The notes beneath the pieces are model-generated. The model saw only the letters and a program-made list of their open reading frames with translations. It ran no database searches and had not been told where the DNA came from. From Caldicellulosiruptor saccharolyticus DSM 8903 (GTDB taxonomy: Bacteria; Bacillota; Thermoanaerobacteria; Caldicellulosiruptorales; Caldicellulosiruptoraceae), in the NCBI RefSeq assembly GCF_000016545.1, contig NC_009437.1:1343501-1407500 (forward strand): a stretch of DNA of 64,000 nt, given 5' to 3'. Made by a program: the position numbers and the translations under genes. Of this stretch, positions 29,801-38,916 are shown piece after piece. The first letter of the stretch is position 1; the number at the start of each line of letters is the position of its first letter.

Positions 29801-30311
29801 TGCTGTTGGTTATGACATGTATATAAGACTTTTGTCAGAAGAGATTAGAAGGCTCAAAGGCGAAGAGATCCAGCCGGAGATTGAGCCGCAGATAGATATA
29901 AGGGTAAATGCTTATATTAGTAGTGAATATATCGATGATGACAAGGAAAGAATTAACATGTACAAGAAGATTTCTTCTATTGATACAAAAGAAGATGTTC
30001 AAGAAATCTATGATGAGCTTATTGACCGATTTGGAGATATTCCAAAAGAGGTTGACAATCTCATAAAAATTGCTTATATTAAGTTCCTCTGCAAAAGATT
30101 AGGAATTCTCTCTATTTCACAAAACGATAGCGAAAAGGTTAAGTTACAATTTGTGGCCCAGGAAAACATTCTTTTGATCAAGACCTTGCTTTGTGAAAAA
30201 GGTATTTTATACAGCGAAGGTAAAGATGGCACATTGATATTTTCTTTGTCGAAAGATTCTTTGGACTTTTTAGTAAATCTTTTGGAAGATTTAGTTGAAA
30301 AAGTTTGCTGA
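26880..30311 (+). CDS. mfd: transcription-repair coupling factor
   Basis: 1143 residues. It removes stalled RNA polymerase and recruits UvrA. In order: a UvrB-like N-terminal region (to about 330), the RNA-polymerase-interaction domain starting YGSYVVHRTYGIGKFLG (near 480), the translocase motor with GDVGYGKTEVA and IIDEEHKFG, LTATPIPRTLN, QLRGRVGRS, and the C-terminal regulatory domain. TTG 26880 follows directly on pth. Length and motifs are complete. Confidence 0.97.
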   Translation: MLKIFEKLDEFLKIEKAISKKSLPILVTNLGEMGKALLVHAICQKFNKKVLFITHQKSKSEWEKRFKNLFDKVIVLQERENPLINSFAKSKDSEIQRAEEFVRIFEEGFDVLILSPQNLLEKYSDFKFESLILEENKELGFEEFLTTLTRYGYERVKVVEKKGQFSQKGGIVDIYPIFSKYPVRIEFFGDTIDTIRYFDVETQKSFERVCYVKIYKACEWDLSIDFSDGIKKIVADFKKLQNKLKGDARKNLEESFKDVIDGAELKIDRLYPYYYQNFRSIFDIFGDCFVIIDEYTQVYGSLKTFEEQTEDLYKDLLEKGYVLTKMAGCYFKVYDILEKLSSSIILQTFAQSIKEIQVKDIFSFNNLREIPSYNGQKELLIEDIKYYQSKGYLINVFAGSETSLEDLKSELEKSRIEFNKADEVLTDRQGVYLLPRSVEKGIEIQNLKWVCLSFFNVEKKKGKDVKKRPKSKKETFYTIEDLKYGSYVVHRTYGIGKFLGFEKITVEGVTKEYLKLEYANNSYLYVPTTNLDVIEKYIGTDDSEPKLSKLGTLEWQKQKQKVRKSLEVVAKDIVELYAKRQLKKGFKFSPDTIWQKEFEEKFPYTETEGQLQAIEEIKKDMESEKPMDRILCGDVGYGKTEVAMRAAFKAVMDSKQVAVLVPTTILAQQHYMTFVQRMKDFPITIEVLSRLKSESQQKKILKALKDGTIDIIIGTHRLLSNDVKFKDLGLLIIDEEHKFGVEHKEKIKKLKENVDVLTLTATPIPRTLNMALLGIRDLSIIEDPPEDRFPVQTFVMEYNEKVIKEAILKEVSRGGQVFYLYNRVKDIEEVVNRLQALLGEDIKIAYAHGQMDERQLEEVLIDFINGKYDVLVCTTIIESGVDMPNVNTLIVEDADRLGLAQLYQLRGRVGRSNKLAYAYFTFRKDKVLSEEAAKRLSAIKEFTELGSGFKIAMRDLEIRGAGSIVGKLQHGHINAVGYDMYIRLLSEEIRRLKGEEIQPEIEPQIDIRVNAYISSEYIDDDKERINMYKKISSIDTKEDVQEIYDELIDRFGDIPKEVDNLIKIAYIKFLCKRLGILSISQNDSEKVKLQFVAQENILLIKTLLCEKGILYSEGKDGTLIFSLSKDSLDFLVNLLEDLVEKVC

Positions 30312-30395
30312 GGAACAGGTGCTTTAAAATAATCCTTCATTGTTTTATAATATTGTTATTATCAAAAAATACTTTGGACAAAGGAGAAGAGATAG

Positions 30396-31403
30396 ATGAC
30401 CCAAAAAACAAAGATTGCGATTTTTGCCTCTGTGGTTGTTGTGCTACTAATAATCCTCATTGCTGTGACTCCAGAGATAGTGAAGTACATTGATGAAAAC
30501 AGAGCTGTTGCCATTGTAAATGGGGAGAAAATTACAAAAAAAGAGTTTTCTATCAACTACAAATCTCAAATTGATTACTATGGACTTGACAAAGCTTTTT
30601 TGGCACAGAAGGTTGGCAGCAAGACTTATGAGGAGCAGATAAAGGAGAATGTACTCGATGGTCTTATTGTAAGACAGATAGAACTTCAGCAAGCTAAAAA
30701 GAGAAATATCATATTAACTGCTCAGGAGAAAAAGGCAATAGAAGACCAGATTAACCAGTACAAAAATGACCCACAAAACGGACTGCAGTTTAAACAATAT
30801 CTTCAAACCATTGGCGCAACAGAAGATGAGTACAAAGACCAGATTATAAAATCCCAGATTGTTTCAAAGCTTTTTAATGAGCTAACAAAAAATCAAACAG
30901 CCTCTATGTTTGAGATAGAAAGCTACTATAATTCACATAAGACTGATTATATCAAGGTAAAGGCAAGTCATATTCTATTTAAAGTTTCAGACTCAAAGGA
31001 GGAAACTACAAAAAAGAAAAAAGCAGAAGAAGTTTTGCAGATGATTAAAAATGGCCAGAACTTTGAAAAACTTGCTAAAAAGTATTCTGAGGATGAGAAT
31101 ACAAAACAAAAAGGAGGAGACCTTGGGTATTTTAGAAAAGGTGAGATGGTAAAAGAATTCGAAGATGTGGCATTTTCTCTTGGCATTGGCGAGATAAGTG
31201 GAATTGTCAAAACAAGCTATGGGTTTCACATTATAAAGGTGACAGATAGAAAACAGCTTGCTTTGAACGATGTAAAGGACGAGATAAAATCAACAATAGA
31301 AACTCAGAAAAAACAACAATATTTCCAAAGCTTGATTGAAAAGTGGAAAAAAGAAGCAAAGATAAAGAAGTTTGAGAATGTTCTAAAGAGCGTTTCTATA
31401 TAA
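30396..31403 (+). CDS. membrane-anchored peptidyl-prolyl isomerase (PrsA/SurA-like)
   Basis: 335 residues. One N-terminal membrane helix (about 7-25) without a lipobox cysteine anchors the protein outside the cell. A SurA-type N-domain (VAIVNGEKITKKEFS) precedes a parvulin rotamase domain at about 185-280 (KASHILFKVSD, GGDLGYFRKGEMV, YGFHIIKVTD). It helps fold exported proteins. PrsA of Bacillus is a lipoprotein, so this is a variant anchor. A TATAAT box near 30345 may drive it separately from mfd. Confidence 0.88.
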   Translation: MTQKTKIAIFASVVVVLLIILIAVTPEIVKYIDENRAVAIVNGEKITKKEFSINYKSQIDYYGLDKAFLAQKVGSKTYEEQIKENVLDGLIVRQIELQQAKKRNIILTAQEKKAIEDQINQYKNDPQNGLQFKQYLQTIGATEDEYKDQIIKSQIVSKLFNELTKNQTASMFEIESYYNSHKTDYIKVKASHILFKVSDSKEETTKKKKAEEVLQMIKNGQNFEKLAKKYSEDENTKQKGGDLGYFRKGEMVKEFEDVAFSLGIGEISGIVKTSYGFHIIKVTDRKQLALNDVKDEIKSTIETQKKQQYFQSLIEKWKKEAKIKKFENVLKSVSI

Positions 31404-31435
31404 AAATCTTTTTAGAGGTTTGTGTTTGAGGTGCT

Positions 31436-32809
31436 TTGAAAGTGGACTTTTTAGAAAGGGTAAGATGGACAATTGAAAAACATAATATGCTCAAAAAAGG
31501 AGACAAGGTTTTAATTGGCTGTTCTGGTGGAATTGATTCAATGGTTCTTTTGGATTGTATTTACAGATTAAAGGATGAGTATGAACTTGATATTACCGTT
31601 GCGCACCTTAACCATATGCTAAGACAAGAGGCAATAGAGGATGAACTATTTGTAATTGATACTTGTAAGAGGTATAATATTAAATGTATAACAAGGTCAA
31701 TTGATGTTAGAAAGATCAAAGAAGAACGAAAACTTTCGGAAGAAGAAGCAGGAAGACTTGCAAGGTACAATTTTTTTTATGAACTTGTAAATAGTTTAGG
31801 ACTCAGCAAGATTTTATTAGGACATAATAAAAATGATGTTGTTGAAACCTTCTTTTTGAATCTATTCAGAGGAAGCGGACTTGATGGTCTTGCATCAATC
31901 CCGCCTGTGCGCGATATTGTTGCAAGACCACTTATATATATGTCAAGAGAAGAGATCGAAGAGTATGCGGAAGAAAATGGCATAAAGTATGTCATAGATA
32001 AGACAAACTTTTCTTCAAAGTATAAGCGAAATGTCGTAAGAAACCAGATTTTACCGGTTATAAGAGAAAAATTTGGGGATGGAGTAATTGATACTATTTT
32101 CAGGACAATAAATCTGATAAGAGATGAAAATCTACAGATAAATGAACTTATTGATGACATTTTCAAAAGGTGCGTCAAGAAAGAAGATATTTATTATGTC
32201 CTTGACATAAACCCTGTAACCGCCTTACCACCTTTTTTGCAGAGAAGACTTGTAAAAAGAACTTTCAAAGAGTTTGACAGACCAATTTCACTTGAGATAG
32301 TTGAAGATGTACTAAAGCTTTTTTCACTTCCTTCTGGCAAAAAGAAAGTATTTGATGATTTGATTGTTGAGAGGCAAAATGACGCTATTGTGTTTTACAA
32401 GAAGGCAGAGGAGAAAACCTTTTGCTTTGAAATTCCATTAAAAGAGGAGTATGATATAAGATATAGAAATTTTGAATTCAAATTTAAAGTTACAAATGAA
32501 AAGGAAAAAGAAGATAGCATTTATATTGATGCTGAACAAATAGTGGATGGAAAACTATTTTTCAGAACAAGAAAAGATGGTGATTTTATACAGCTAAAAG
32601 TGGGTAAGAAAAAACTAAAAGAATGGTTTATTGATAAAAAGATTCCTAAGCGGTGGCGAGATAATATTCCGCTTCTTACCAAGGACAGTGAAGTTATTGT
32701 CATATTTGATATATATTCAAATGCAGTAACAATAAATCAAAAATATAAAGTAAAACCACAAACAAAGCAATTTTTAAAGATAAAATTCACAAAACTGGAA
32801 GGAGTTTGA
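31436..32809 (+). CDS. tilS: tRNA(Ile)-lysidine synthase
   Basis: 457 residues. It attaches lysine to C34 of the CAU-anticodon tRNA-Ile so that AUA is read as isoleucine. The PP-loop IGCSGGIDSMVLLD and the domain with LLGHNKNDVVETFFLNLFRGSGLDGL are clear, and the C-terminal TilS domain (FFRTRKDGDFIQL) is complete. TTG 31436 follows GAGGTG. Its stop overlaps the hpt start, and hpt and ftsH follow, the conserved tilS-hpt-ftsH order. Confidence 0.95.
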   Translation: MKVDFLERVRWTIEKHNMLKKGDKVLIGCSGGIDSMVLLDCIYRLKDEYELDITVAHLNHMLRQEAIEDELFVIDTCKRYNIKCITRSIDVRKIKEERKLSEEEAGRLARYNFFYELVNSLGLSKILLGHNKNDVVETFFLNLFRGSGLDGLASIPPVRDIVARPLIYMSREEIEEYAEENGIKYVIDKTNFSSKYKRNVVRNQILPVIREKFGDGVIDTIFRTINLIRDENLQINELIDDIFKRCVKKEDIYYVLDINPVTALPPFLQRRLVKRTFKEFDRPISLEIVEDVLKLFSLPSGKKKVFDDLIVERQNDAIVFYKKAEEKTFCFEIPLKEEYDIRYRNFEFKFKVTNEKEKEDSIYIDAEQIVDGKLFFRTRKDGDFIQLKVGKKKLKEWFIDKKIPKRWRDNIPLLTKDSEVIVIFDIYSNAVTINQKYKVKPQTKQFLKIKFTKLEGV

Positions 32810-33348
32810 TGGCAGTGAGAGATATAACATTGAAAGTAAAAGAGATTTTGATAACAGAAGAACAAATTCGTCAAAAAGTAAAAGAGCTTGGTCAGAAAAT
32901 ATCTGAGGACTATAAAGATAGTGATGATTTCTTGATGGTGTGCATATTGAAAGGTGGAGTTGTGTTCATGGCAGATTTGCTGAGGCAAATAACCATTCCT
33001 GTTAAGATAGAATTCATGGCTGTTTCCAGCTATGGTAACTCAACATCTTCATCAGGTATAGTCAGAATACTCAAAGACCTTGACACGAGCATTGAAGGAA
33101 AGGACGTTTTACTTGTTGAGGACATTGTCGACACAGGCCTTACTCTAAAATACATCACGGAATACTTAAAAGGGAGAAGACCGCGAAGTCTCAGGATTTG
33201 TGCCATGCTTGACAAACCAAGTAGAAGGAAGGTTGATGTAGAGATACATTATAAAGGGTTTGAGATACCAGACAAGTTTGTTATAGGTTATGGTTTGGAT
33301 TATGCAGGGCTTTATAGGAATCTACCATATATTGGTGTCTTAGAATGA
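32809..33348 (+). CDS. hpt: hypoxanthine(-guanine) phosphoribosyltransferase
   Basis: 179 residues. The PRPP-binding segment is VLLVEDIVDTGLTL, and CILKGGVVFMADL binds the pyrophosphate side. It salvages hypoxanthine and guanine to IMP and GMP. ATG 32809 shares a base with the tilS stop (TGATG) and has GGAAGGAG upstream; TTG 32806 and GTG 32815 are possible but spaced less well. Confidence 0.94.
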   Translation: MAVRDITLKVKEILITEEQIRQKVKELGQKISEDYKDSDDFLMVCILKGGVVFMADLLRQITIPVKIEFMAVSSYGNSTSSSGIVRILKDLDTSIEGKDVLLVEDIVDTGLTLKYITEYLKGRRPRSLRICAMLDKPSRRKVDVEIHYKGFEIPDKFVIGYGLDYAGLYRNLPYIGVLE

Positions 33349-33398
33349 GAGAGTCTTATAGTTTAACTTTATAAATTGAAAGGAGTGCCTATCTACAA

Positions 33399-35246
33399 TT
33401 GAGGAACTTATTCAAAACAGCAACAATTTACATTTTAATTGCTTTGGTAATTTTATTGCTGGTTGACATTTTAAGTGGTGGGCTTAGTTACAACCAGCTT
33501 TGGAATATGAGTGAAAAGAGAAACGTCATTTACTCAGAGTTAATAAATGACATCAATGATGGAAAAGTCTCACGGATAATACTTAGCTATAACAATGTCT
33601 CTGGACAGTATAAGGATGGAACAAAGTTTGACAATGTATTTGTGCCGTCACCTGACAAGTTTTTAGACCAAATACAGCCAGCAATTGAATCAAAGCAGAT
33701 AGAGATTGTGACAAAAGAACCTCCTCAGGTTCCATGGTGGCTATCAACATTTTTACCAATGTTGATTTTTGCAGGACTTATGATTTTTGTATGGATTTTT
33801 ATGCTCCAGCAGACACAAGGCGGCGGCAGTAAAATAATGTCTTTTACAAAGTCAAGAGCAAAGACCATTCAGGACTTAAAAAAGAAAGTGACATTTGCTG
33901 ATGTTGCAGGTGCTGATGAAGAAAAGGAAGAGTTAAAAGAGGTTATAGATTTTCTCAAAAACCCGAGGAAGTATATAGAGCTTGGCGCAAGGATTCCAAA
34001 AGGTATTTTACTTGTTGGACCACCTGGCACAGGTAAGACGCTTTTAGCAAAGGCTGTTGCGGGCGAGGCAGGTGTTCCGTTTTTCAGCATATCTGGTTCT
34101 GACTTTGTTGAGATGTTTGTTGGTGTTGGTGCTGCAAGGGTAAGAGACTTATTTGACCAGGCAAAGAGAAATGCACCTTGTGTTGTATTTATAGATGAGA
34201 TAGACGCAGTTGGTCGTCACAGAGGAGCAGGGCTTGGCGGAGGCCATGACGAAAGAGAGCAAACCTTAAACCAGCTTCTTGTTGAGATGGATGGTTTTGG
34301 AACAAATGAGGGAATAATTGTCATGGCAGCAACAAACAGACCCGACATCTTAGACCCTGCGCTTTTGCGACCTGGTAGATTTGACAGGCAGATTGTTGTA
34401 AACATTCCAGATGCAAAGGCAAGAGAGGAGATTTTAAAGGTCCACGCGAGAAACAAACCACTCGGGTCTGATGTTGACCTTTCTCAAATAGCAAAGATAA
34501 CAGCAGGGTTTACAGGTGCAGACCTTGAGAACCTTTTAAATGAAGCTGCGCTTTTGGCTGCGCGAAAAGGCAAAAAACAAATCAACATGGAAGAAGTTCA
34601 AGAGGCTGTTGCAAAGGTTTTGATGGGACCAGAGAAGAGAAGCAGAGTGTATACAGAAAAGGAAAAGAAACTTACAGCGTACCATGAAGCAGGCCATGCG
34701 ATTGTAAGAACCATGATTCCTGATGCAGAACCTGTTCATGAAGTTTCAATTATACCACGAGGATATGCTGGTGGGTATACAATGTATCTGCCAAAAGAGG
34801 ATAAGTTTTATGCCTCAAAGTCTGATATGATGAGGGAGATTATTACTCTTCTCGGTGGAAGGGTAGCAGAGAAACTTGTTTTGGAGGATGTATCAACTGG
34901 AGCATCGTCAGACATAAAGCGTGCAACCAAGATTGCAAGGGATATGGTTACAAAGTATGGCATGTCTGATAAACTTGGTCCTATGACATTTGGGACAGAG
35001 CAGGAAGAGGTATTTTTAGGCAGAGACCTTGCACTTGCAAGAAATTACTCTGAAGAGGTTGCAGCTGAGATAGATAGAGAAATCAAGAGTATAATTGAAG
35101 AGGCTTATAAAAAAGCTGAGGAGATACTAAAACAAAACATTGACAAACTCCACAAGGTGGCGAATGCACTTTTAGAGAAGGAAAAGCTGACAGGCGAAGA
35201 GTTCAGAAAGCTTGTATTCGAAGATGCACAGCCACAGCCTGCGTAA
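33399..35246 (+). CDS. ftsH: ATP-dependent zinc metalloprotease FtsH
   Basis: 615 residues. Two membrane helices (about 8-26 and 112-134) flank an external loop; then comes the AAA domain with [13 protein letters not shown] and [11 protein letters not shown], and the protease domain with the zinc site YHEAGHAIV. It degrades damaged or short-lived membrane and regulatory proteins. TTG 33399 with AAGGAG upstream. It is the last gene of the tilS-hpt-ftsH unit. Confidence 0.97.
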   Translation: MRNLFKTATIYILIALVILLLVDILSGGLSYNQLWNMSEKRNVIYSELINDINDGKVSRIILSYNNVSGQYKDGTKFDNVFVPSPDKFLDQIQPAIESKQIEIVTKEPPQVPWWLSTFLPMLIFAGLMIFVWIFMLQQTQGGGSKIMSFTKSRAKTIQDLKKKVTFADVAGADEEKEELKEVIDFLKNPRKYIELGARIPKGILLVGPPGTGKTLLAKAVAGEAGVPFFSISGSDFVEMFVGVGAARVRDLFDQAKRNAPCVVFIDEIDAVGRHRGAGLGGGHDEREQTLNQLLVEMDGFGTNEGIIVMAATNRPDILDPALLRPGRFDRQIVVNIPDAKAREEILKVHARNKPLGSDVDLSQIAKITAGFTGADLENLLNEAALLAARKGKKQINMEEVQEAVAKVLMGPEKRSRVYTEKEKKLTAYHEAGHAIVRTMIPDAEPVHEVSIIPRGYAGGYTMYLPKEDKFYASKSDMMREIITLLGGRVAEKLVLEDVSTGASSDIKRATKIARDMVTKYGMSDKLGPMTFGTEQEEVFLGRDLALARNYSEEVAAEIDREIKSIIEEAYKKAEEILKQNIDKLHKVANALLEKEKLTGEEFRKLVFEDAQPQPA

Positions 35247-35307
35247 TGTGTAAGGTTTAAAAATATTTTGAGGTGGATAGAGTGAGTATGAAATTTAAAA
35301 ATAGATA

Positions 35308-35336
35308 TTGCAATTTTATACTGAATGTAATATAAT
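35308..35336 (+). promoter_or_regulatory. SigA-type promoter ahead of glnA
   Basis: TTGCAA (35308-35313) and TATAAT (35331-35336) are separated by exactly 17 bases. Transcription would begin near 35343, only a few bases before a strong terminator hairpin, so this promoter yields a leader RNA that must read through the hairpin to reach glnA. Confidence 0.6.
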
Positions 35337-35346
35337 AATGAGCGTG

Positions 35347-35393
35347 AGGACAAAGGCGTTCTCAGTAGGAGAGGGATGCCTTTGTCCTTTTTT
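35347..35393 (+). terminator. terminator hairpin in the glnA leader
   Basis: An 11-base-pair perfect stem (AGGACAAAGGC with GCCTTTGTCCT, 35347-35357 and 35378-35388), an inner TTCTC/GAGAG pair, and six T. It could be the ftsH terminator, but a good promoter lies between ftsH and it, so an attenuator controlling glnA is plausible. No alternative antiterminator fold was obvious to me. Confidence 0.75.
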
Positions 35394-35437
35394 GTTTATA
35401 GAATCAAAAAAATCTAATAAATGGAGGGGAAGGTCGG

Positions 35438-36775
35438 ATGAAGAACTACACCAAGGAAGACATTATTCGCATCTGCAAAGAACAGGATGTTAAATTTATC
35501 AGACTCCAGTTTGTAGACATTTTCGGTATTTTAAAGAACGTTGCTGTTCCAGTTGAGCAGCTGGAAGCTGTACTGAACAATGAGATTATGTTTGACGGCT
35601 CATCAATTGAAGGTTTTGTAAGAATTCAAGAATCTGACATGTATTTAAGACCAGACCTAAATACATTTACAATCTTTCCATGGAGACCAACACCAAACAA
35701 GGTCGCAAGACTTATTTGTGATGTATATCTACCAGATGGTACACCATTCCCTGGCTGTCCACGTGGTGTTTTGAAAAAGATGCTCAAAAAAGCAGAGGAA
35801 ATGGGCTTTAAATTCTATGTTGGTCCAGAGATTGAGTTCTTCTTGTTCTTGACAGACGAAAATGGCAATCCAACCTTGCAGACACATGACAAAGGCGGAT
35901 ACTTCGATTTGGCCCCGGTTGATTTAGGCGAGGATGCAAGAAGAGATATGGTTTTGACATTAGAGGAAATGGGATTTGAGATAGAGGCATCTCACCATGA
36001 GGTTGCACCTGGCCAGCACGAGATTGACTTCAAATATGATGACGCACTCTACACAGCTGACAACGTTGTTACATTTAAACTTGTTGTAAAGACAATTGCA
36101 CAAAGACATGGGCTTCATGCAACATTCATGCCAAAGCCAATATTTGGTATTAACGGTTCTGGTATGCACACAAATATGTCTCTTGCAAGGGTTTCTGATG
36201 GCAAGAATGCGTTCTTGGACCCAAATGACAAGCTTCAACTTTCAAAAGAAGCATACTATTTCATTGGTGGTCTTATGAAACACGCAAGAGAGTTTGCACT
36301 TGTTACAAATCCGCTTGTAAATTCGTACAAGAGACTTGTGCCAGGTTATGAAGCTCCTGTTTACATTGCATGGTCACCAAGAAACAGAAGCCCACTTATA
36401 AGAGTTCCAGCAAAGAGAGGTCAAGCAACAAGAGTTGAGCTGAGATGTCCAGATCCATCAGCAAATCCATACCTTGCATTTGCAGCAGTTTTAGCAGCAG
36501 GGCTTGATGGAATAAAGAATAAGATTGAGCCACCAGAGCCAATTGAAGAGAACATCTTTATTATGACCGATGAAGAAAGGGCAAAGCGTGGCATTGGTAG
36601 CCTGCCAGGAAGCCTTGAGGAGGCAATTAAAGAGTTTGAGAATAGCCAGCTCATGAGAGAAACTCTTGGCGACCATATATTTGAGAAGTACTTAGAAGCA
36701 AAGAAACTCGAATGGGATGACTACAGAACAAAGGTACATCAATGGGAGATTGATGCATATCTTACAAAGTACTAA
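35438..36775 (+). CDS. glnA: glutamine synthetase type I
   Basis: 445 residues, the short GSI-alpha type typical of Firmicutes. It makes glutamine from glutamate, ammonia and ATP. Seen: [18 protein letters not shown], the metal site [23 protein letters not shown], the ATP-site [21 protein letters not shown]. The adenylylation-site tyrosine insert of GSI-beta is absent, so regulation is expected by feedback and at the RNA level. A promoter and terminator-like hairpin lie upstream; GGAGGGGAAGG precedes ATG. Confidence 0.97.
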   Translation: MKNYTKEDIIRICKEQDVKFIRLQFVDIFGILKNVAVPVEQLEAVLNNEIMFDGSSIEGFVRIQESDMYLRPDLNTFTIFPWRPTPNKVARLICDVYLPDGTPFPGCPRGVLKKMLKKAEEMGFKFYVGPEIEFFLFLTDENGNPTLQTHDKGGYFDLAPVDLGEDARRDMVLTLEEMGFEIEASHHEVAPGQHEIDFKYDDALYTADNVVTFKLVVKTIAQRHGLHATFMPKPIFGINGSGMHTNMSLARVSDGKNAFLDPNDKLQLSKEAYYFIGGLMKHAREFALVTNPLVNSYKRLVPGYEAPVYIAWSPRNRSPLIRVPAKRGQATRVELRCPDPSANPYLAFAAVLAAGLDGIKNKIEPPEPIEENIFIMTDEERAKRGIGSLPGSLEEAIKEFENSQLMRETLGDHIFEKYLEAKKLEWDDYRTKVHQWEIDAYLTKY

Positions 36776-36784
36776 TTACACACA

Positions 36785-36826
36785 AAAACGGGTGGAAACT
36801 GGAAGTAAGGATGCCACCCGTTTTTT
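36785..36826 (+). terminator. glnA terminator
   Basis: AAAACGGGTGG pairs with CCACCCGTTTT around an 18-base loop, followed by T's. Only about 10 bases follow the glnA stop before it, so glnA is monocistronic in the + direction. Confidence 0.85.
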
Positions 36827-36956
36827 ATTTCCTTTCTTTGGTTTTTAAATAGTTGTCAGTGCTTCATGGTACCTTTTTGACCATTGCTATTTACAGATAT
36901 CTTTGAAAATCCCCTGTAAAGATTCAACAGAATGCCAACAGGATAGAAACTTTGGG

Positions 36957-36985
36957 TCAAACAAAAAAGTTTTGGTGCATATAAT
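36957..36985 (+). promoter_or_regulatory. SigE-like promoter for spoIIID
   Basis: TCAAACA (36957-36963), 14 bases, then CATATAAT (36978-36985). The downstream box fits the mother-cell SigE consensus; the upstream box keeps only its TCA start. spoIIID is SigE-dependent in Bacillus. The same TCA-N4, 14 bases, nATATAnT layout precedes yabP and spoVM here. Confidence 0.5.
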
Positions 36986-37018
36986 CCTAAGTAGAAAGCA
37001 ATTTTGGAGGACAAGGTT

Positions 37019-37303
37019 TTGAAAAAGGATATAGAAAAAAGGACGCTTTTAGCAGCTGAACTTTTAATTAGGTACAATTCAACTGTTAGAAAGGTTGCTA
37101 AGGTCTTAGGTGTGTCAAAGTCAACAGTTCACAATGATCTTACCTACCGCCTTAATAAAATAAACAAATGGCTTTATAAGCAGGTAAGAGCAATTCTTGA
37201 GAAAAACAAGCAAGAAAGACATATTCGTGGTGGTGAAGCGACAAAGAAGAAGTATTCTGCAAAAAAAGAGCAGCTTGTATCAAAAAATAGTGGTATAATA
37301 TAA
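37019..37303 (+). CDS. spoIIID: sporulation transcriptional regulator SpoIIID
   Basis: 94 residues. The helix-turn-helix TVRKVAKVLGVSKSTVHNDL and the signature ERHIRGGEATKKKY are near-identical to the family. It adjusts the mother-cell SigE programme in spore formers. TTG 37019 has GGAGG 8 bases upstream; TTG 37004 in the same frame has none. The gene stands alone between the glnA terminator and mazG. Confidence 0.93.
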   Translation: MKKDIEKRTLLAAELLIRYNSTVRKVAKVLGVSKSTVHNDLTYRLNKINKWLYKQVRAILEKNKQERHIRGGEATKKKYSAKKEQLVSKNSGII

Positions 37304-37351
37304 CGTATAAATACCAAAGCACCTTTTTAAATGTAGAGGAGAGAAATTAAA

Positions 37352-38122
37352 ATGAGAGCAAACTTTGAAGAACTGGTCAAAATAATGGACATTCTTCGTG
37401 AGAAGTGTCCATGGGATAGACAGCAGACGCATAAAAGCCTAAAAAAATACCTGATTGAAGAGACATATGAGGTTATTGAGGCGATAGATGAAAATGACTA
37501 CAGTAAACTTAAAGAAGAGTTGGGAGATTTGCTTTTGCAGGTTGTCTTCCACGCAAAGATAGCTCAGGAAAAAGGCGCTTTTGATATTTACGAGGTAATC
37601 TATGATATATGCCAAAAAATGAAAAAAAGACACACTCATGTGTTTGGAGAAGATAATTTTAAAACTGCCGATGAGGTTTTGCAAAATTGGGACAGAATAA
37701 AAAGTAAAGAGAAAGAAATCAAAACAGTGAGTGAGGCAATGCAAAGTATTCCAAAACACCTTCCTGCTCTTATGCGAAGCTATAAAGTTCAAGAGAAGGC
37801 AGCGAAAGTTGGTTTTGACTGGGAAGATTACAAAGATGCTTTAAAAAAGGTATATGAGGAACTTGGCGAATTTGAGGAGAGTTTGTCAAAATATAGCGCT
37901 CAGGATAAGTTGGAAGAGGAGCTGGGGGATGTTCTTTTTGCAGTTGTAAATGTTGCAAGGTTTTTTAACATAGATCCTGAAGAAGCACTGTCCAAAACAA
38001 TACAAAAGTTTATAACCAGATTCTCTTATGTAGAGGAACAAGCAGAAAAACAAGGTAAAAAATTGAATGAGATGACGTTAAAAGATATGGACAAATTTTG
38101 GGAAGAGGCAAAAAAAATTTAA
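37352..38122 (+). CDS. mazG: nucleoside triphosphate pyrophosphohydrolase MazG
   Basis: 256 residues with two MazG domains. The first has CPWDRQQTHKSLKKYLIEETYEV and the metal site EELGDLLLQVVFH; the second repeats the pattern with EELGDVLFAVVNVARF. It hydrolyses NTPs or dNTPs to monophosphates, cleaning noncanonical nucleotides. AGGAGAG precedes ATG. mazG followed by HU, an S4 protein and yabP-yabQ-divIC matches the yabN region of Bacillus, where the protein is fused to a methylase domain that is absent here. Confidence 0.93.
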   Translation: MRANFEELVKIMDILREKCPWDRQQTHKSLKKYLIEETYEVIEAIDENDYSKLKEELGDLLLQVVFHAKIAQEKGAFDIYEVIYDICQKMKKRHTHVFGEDNFKTADEVLQNWDRIKSKEKEIKTVSEAMQSIPKHLPALMRSYKVQEKAAKVGFDWEDYKDALKKVYEELGEFEESLSKYSAQDKLEEELGDVLFAVVNVARFFNIDPEEALSKTIQKFITRFSYVEEQAEKQGKKLNEMTLKDMDKFWEEAKKI

Positions 38123-38210
38123 AAAAGGCTTGAAAAAAGAAGGATTTTTGATATAAATATAGAATAGAAATATTTAGAATATCACAAAATACGCGAGGAG
38201 GTAAGAAGTA

Positions 38211-38486
38211 ATGAACAAAACAGATTTAATATCGGCAATGGCAGAGAAGAGTGGGCTTACCAAAAAGGACGCAGAAAAGGCACTCAATGCGTTTGTAGAT
38301 GCTGTTACAGAGGCACTCTCTAAGGGGGAAAAGGTTCAGCTTGTCGGATTTGGTTCATTTGAAGTAAGAGAAAGGGCAGAGAGAGTTGGAAGAAACCCAC
38401 AGACACAGGAAGAGATTAAGATTCCAGCAACTAAGGTTCCTGTATTCAAAGCAGGCAAGATGTTAAAAGACGCTGTTGCAAAGTAA
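38211..38486 (+). CDS. hup: HU family DNA-binding protein
   Basis: 91 residues, complete [22 protein letters not shown], the [20 protein letters not shown] signature and the [11 protein letters not shown] end. It bends and packages DNA as a dimer. GCGAGGAGGTAA is a strong ribosome-binding site, fitting an abundant protein. A terminator follows directly. Confidence 0.97.
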   Translation: MNKTDLISAMAEKSGLTKKDAEKALNAFVDAVTEALSKGEKVQLVGFGSFEVRERAERVGRNPQTQEEIKIPATKVPVFKAGKMLKDAVAK

Positions 38487-38522
38487 GATTTTTAAAGAGG
38501 GGCTGTGAATTTTTAGTGTTAA

Positions 38523-38568
38523 GGCTGCAGCAAAAATGAGAAAATAAGAGCTGCAGCCCTAAATTTTT
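38523..38568 (+). terminator. terminator after HU
   Basis: GGCTGCAGC (38523-38531) pairs with GCTGCAGCC (38550-38558), then AAATTTTT. The tract is modest, so some read-through to rqcP is possible. Confidence 0.65.
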
Positions 38569-38598
38569 GTGTACAAAAAAGGGTGAGGGTTTGCAAGA

Positions 38599-38841
38599 AT
38601 GCGGATAGACAAATATCTAAAAGTGTCGAGAATTATCAAAAGAAGAACGCTTGCTCAAGAAGCATGCAATAATGAAAGAGTTTTTGTAAATGGCAAGGTG
38701 GCAAAACCTTCGACAGAGGTAAAGGTTGGCGATATTATTGAGGTACGCTTTGGTGATAAGATTTTTAAGTGCAGAGTTACAAGCATTGATGAAAAGGTTC
38801 AAAAAAATCTTGCAAGCAATATGTATGAGGTGATTGAGTAG
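38599..38841 (+). CDS. rqcP: S4-domain ribosome quality-control factor RqcP
   Basis: 80 residues of the YabO/RqcP type: MRIDKYLKVSRIIKRRTLAQEA then VFVNGKVAKPS, an S4 RNA-binding fold. With RqcH it promotes alanine tailing on stalled large ribosomal subunits. GGGTGAGGG lies upstream of ATG. The HU-rqcP-yabP-yabQ-divIC order is conserved in Firmicutes. Confidence 0.92.
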   Translation: MRIDKYLKVSRIIKRRTLAQEACNNERVFVNGKVAKPSTEVKVGDIIEVRFGDKIFKCRVTSIDEKVQKNLASNMYEVIE

Positions 38842-38848
38842 ATTTAGG

Positions 38849-38877
38849 TCATATTTTGATAGTAAAGAGAATATAGT
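38849..38877 (+). promoter_or_regulatory. SigE-like promoter for yabP-yabQ
   Basis: TCATATT (38849-38855) is an exact match to the Bacillus SigE upstream box; 14 bases later AATATAGT (38870-38877) fits the downstream box. yabP and yabQ are SigE-dependent in Bacillus. Spacing is identical to the boxes before spoIIID and spoVM. Confidence 0.65.
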
Positions 38878-38916
38878 TTATTATGTAACTTGTATGTGTT
38901 TAAAAGGAAAATCGAA

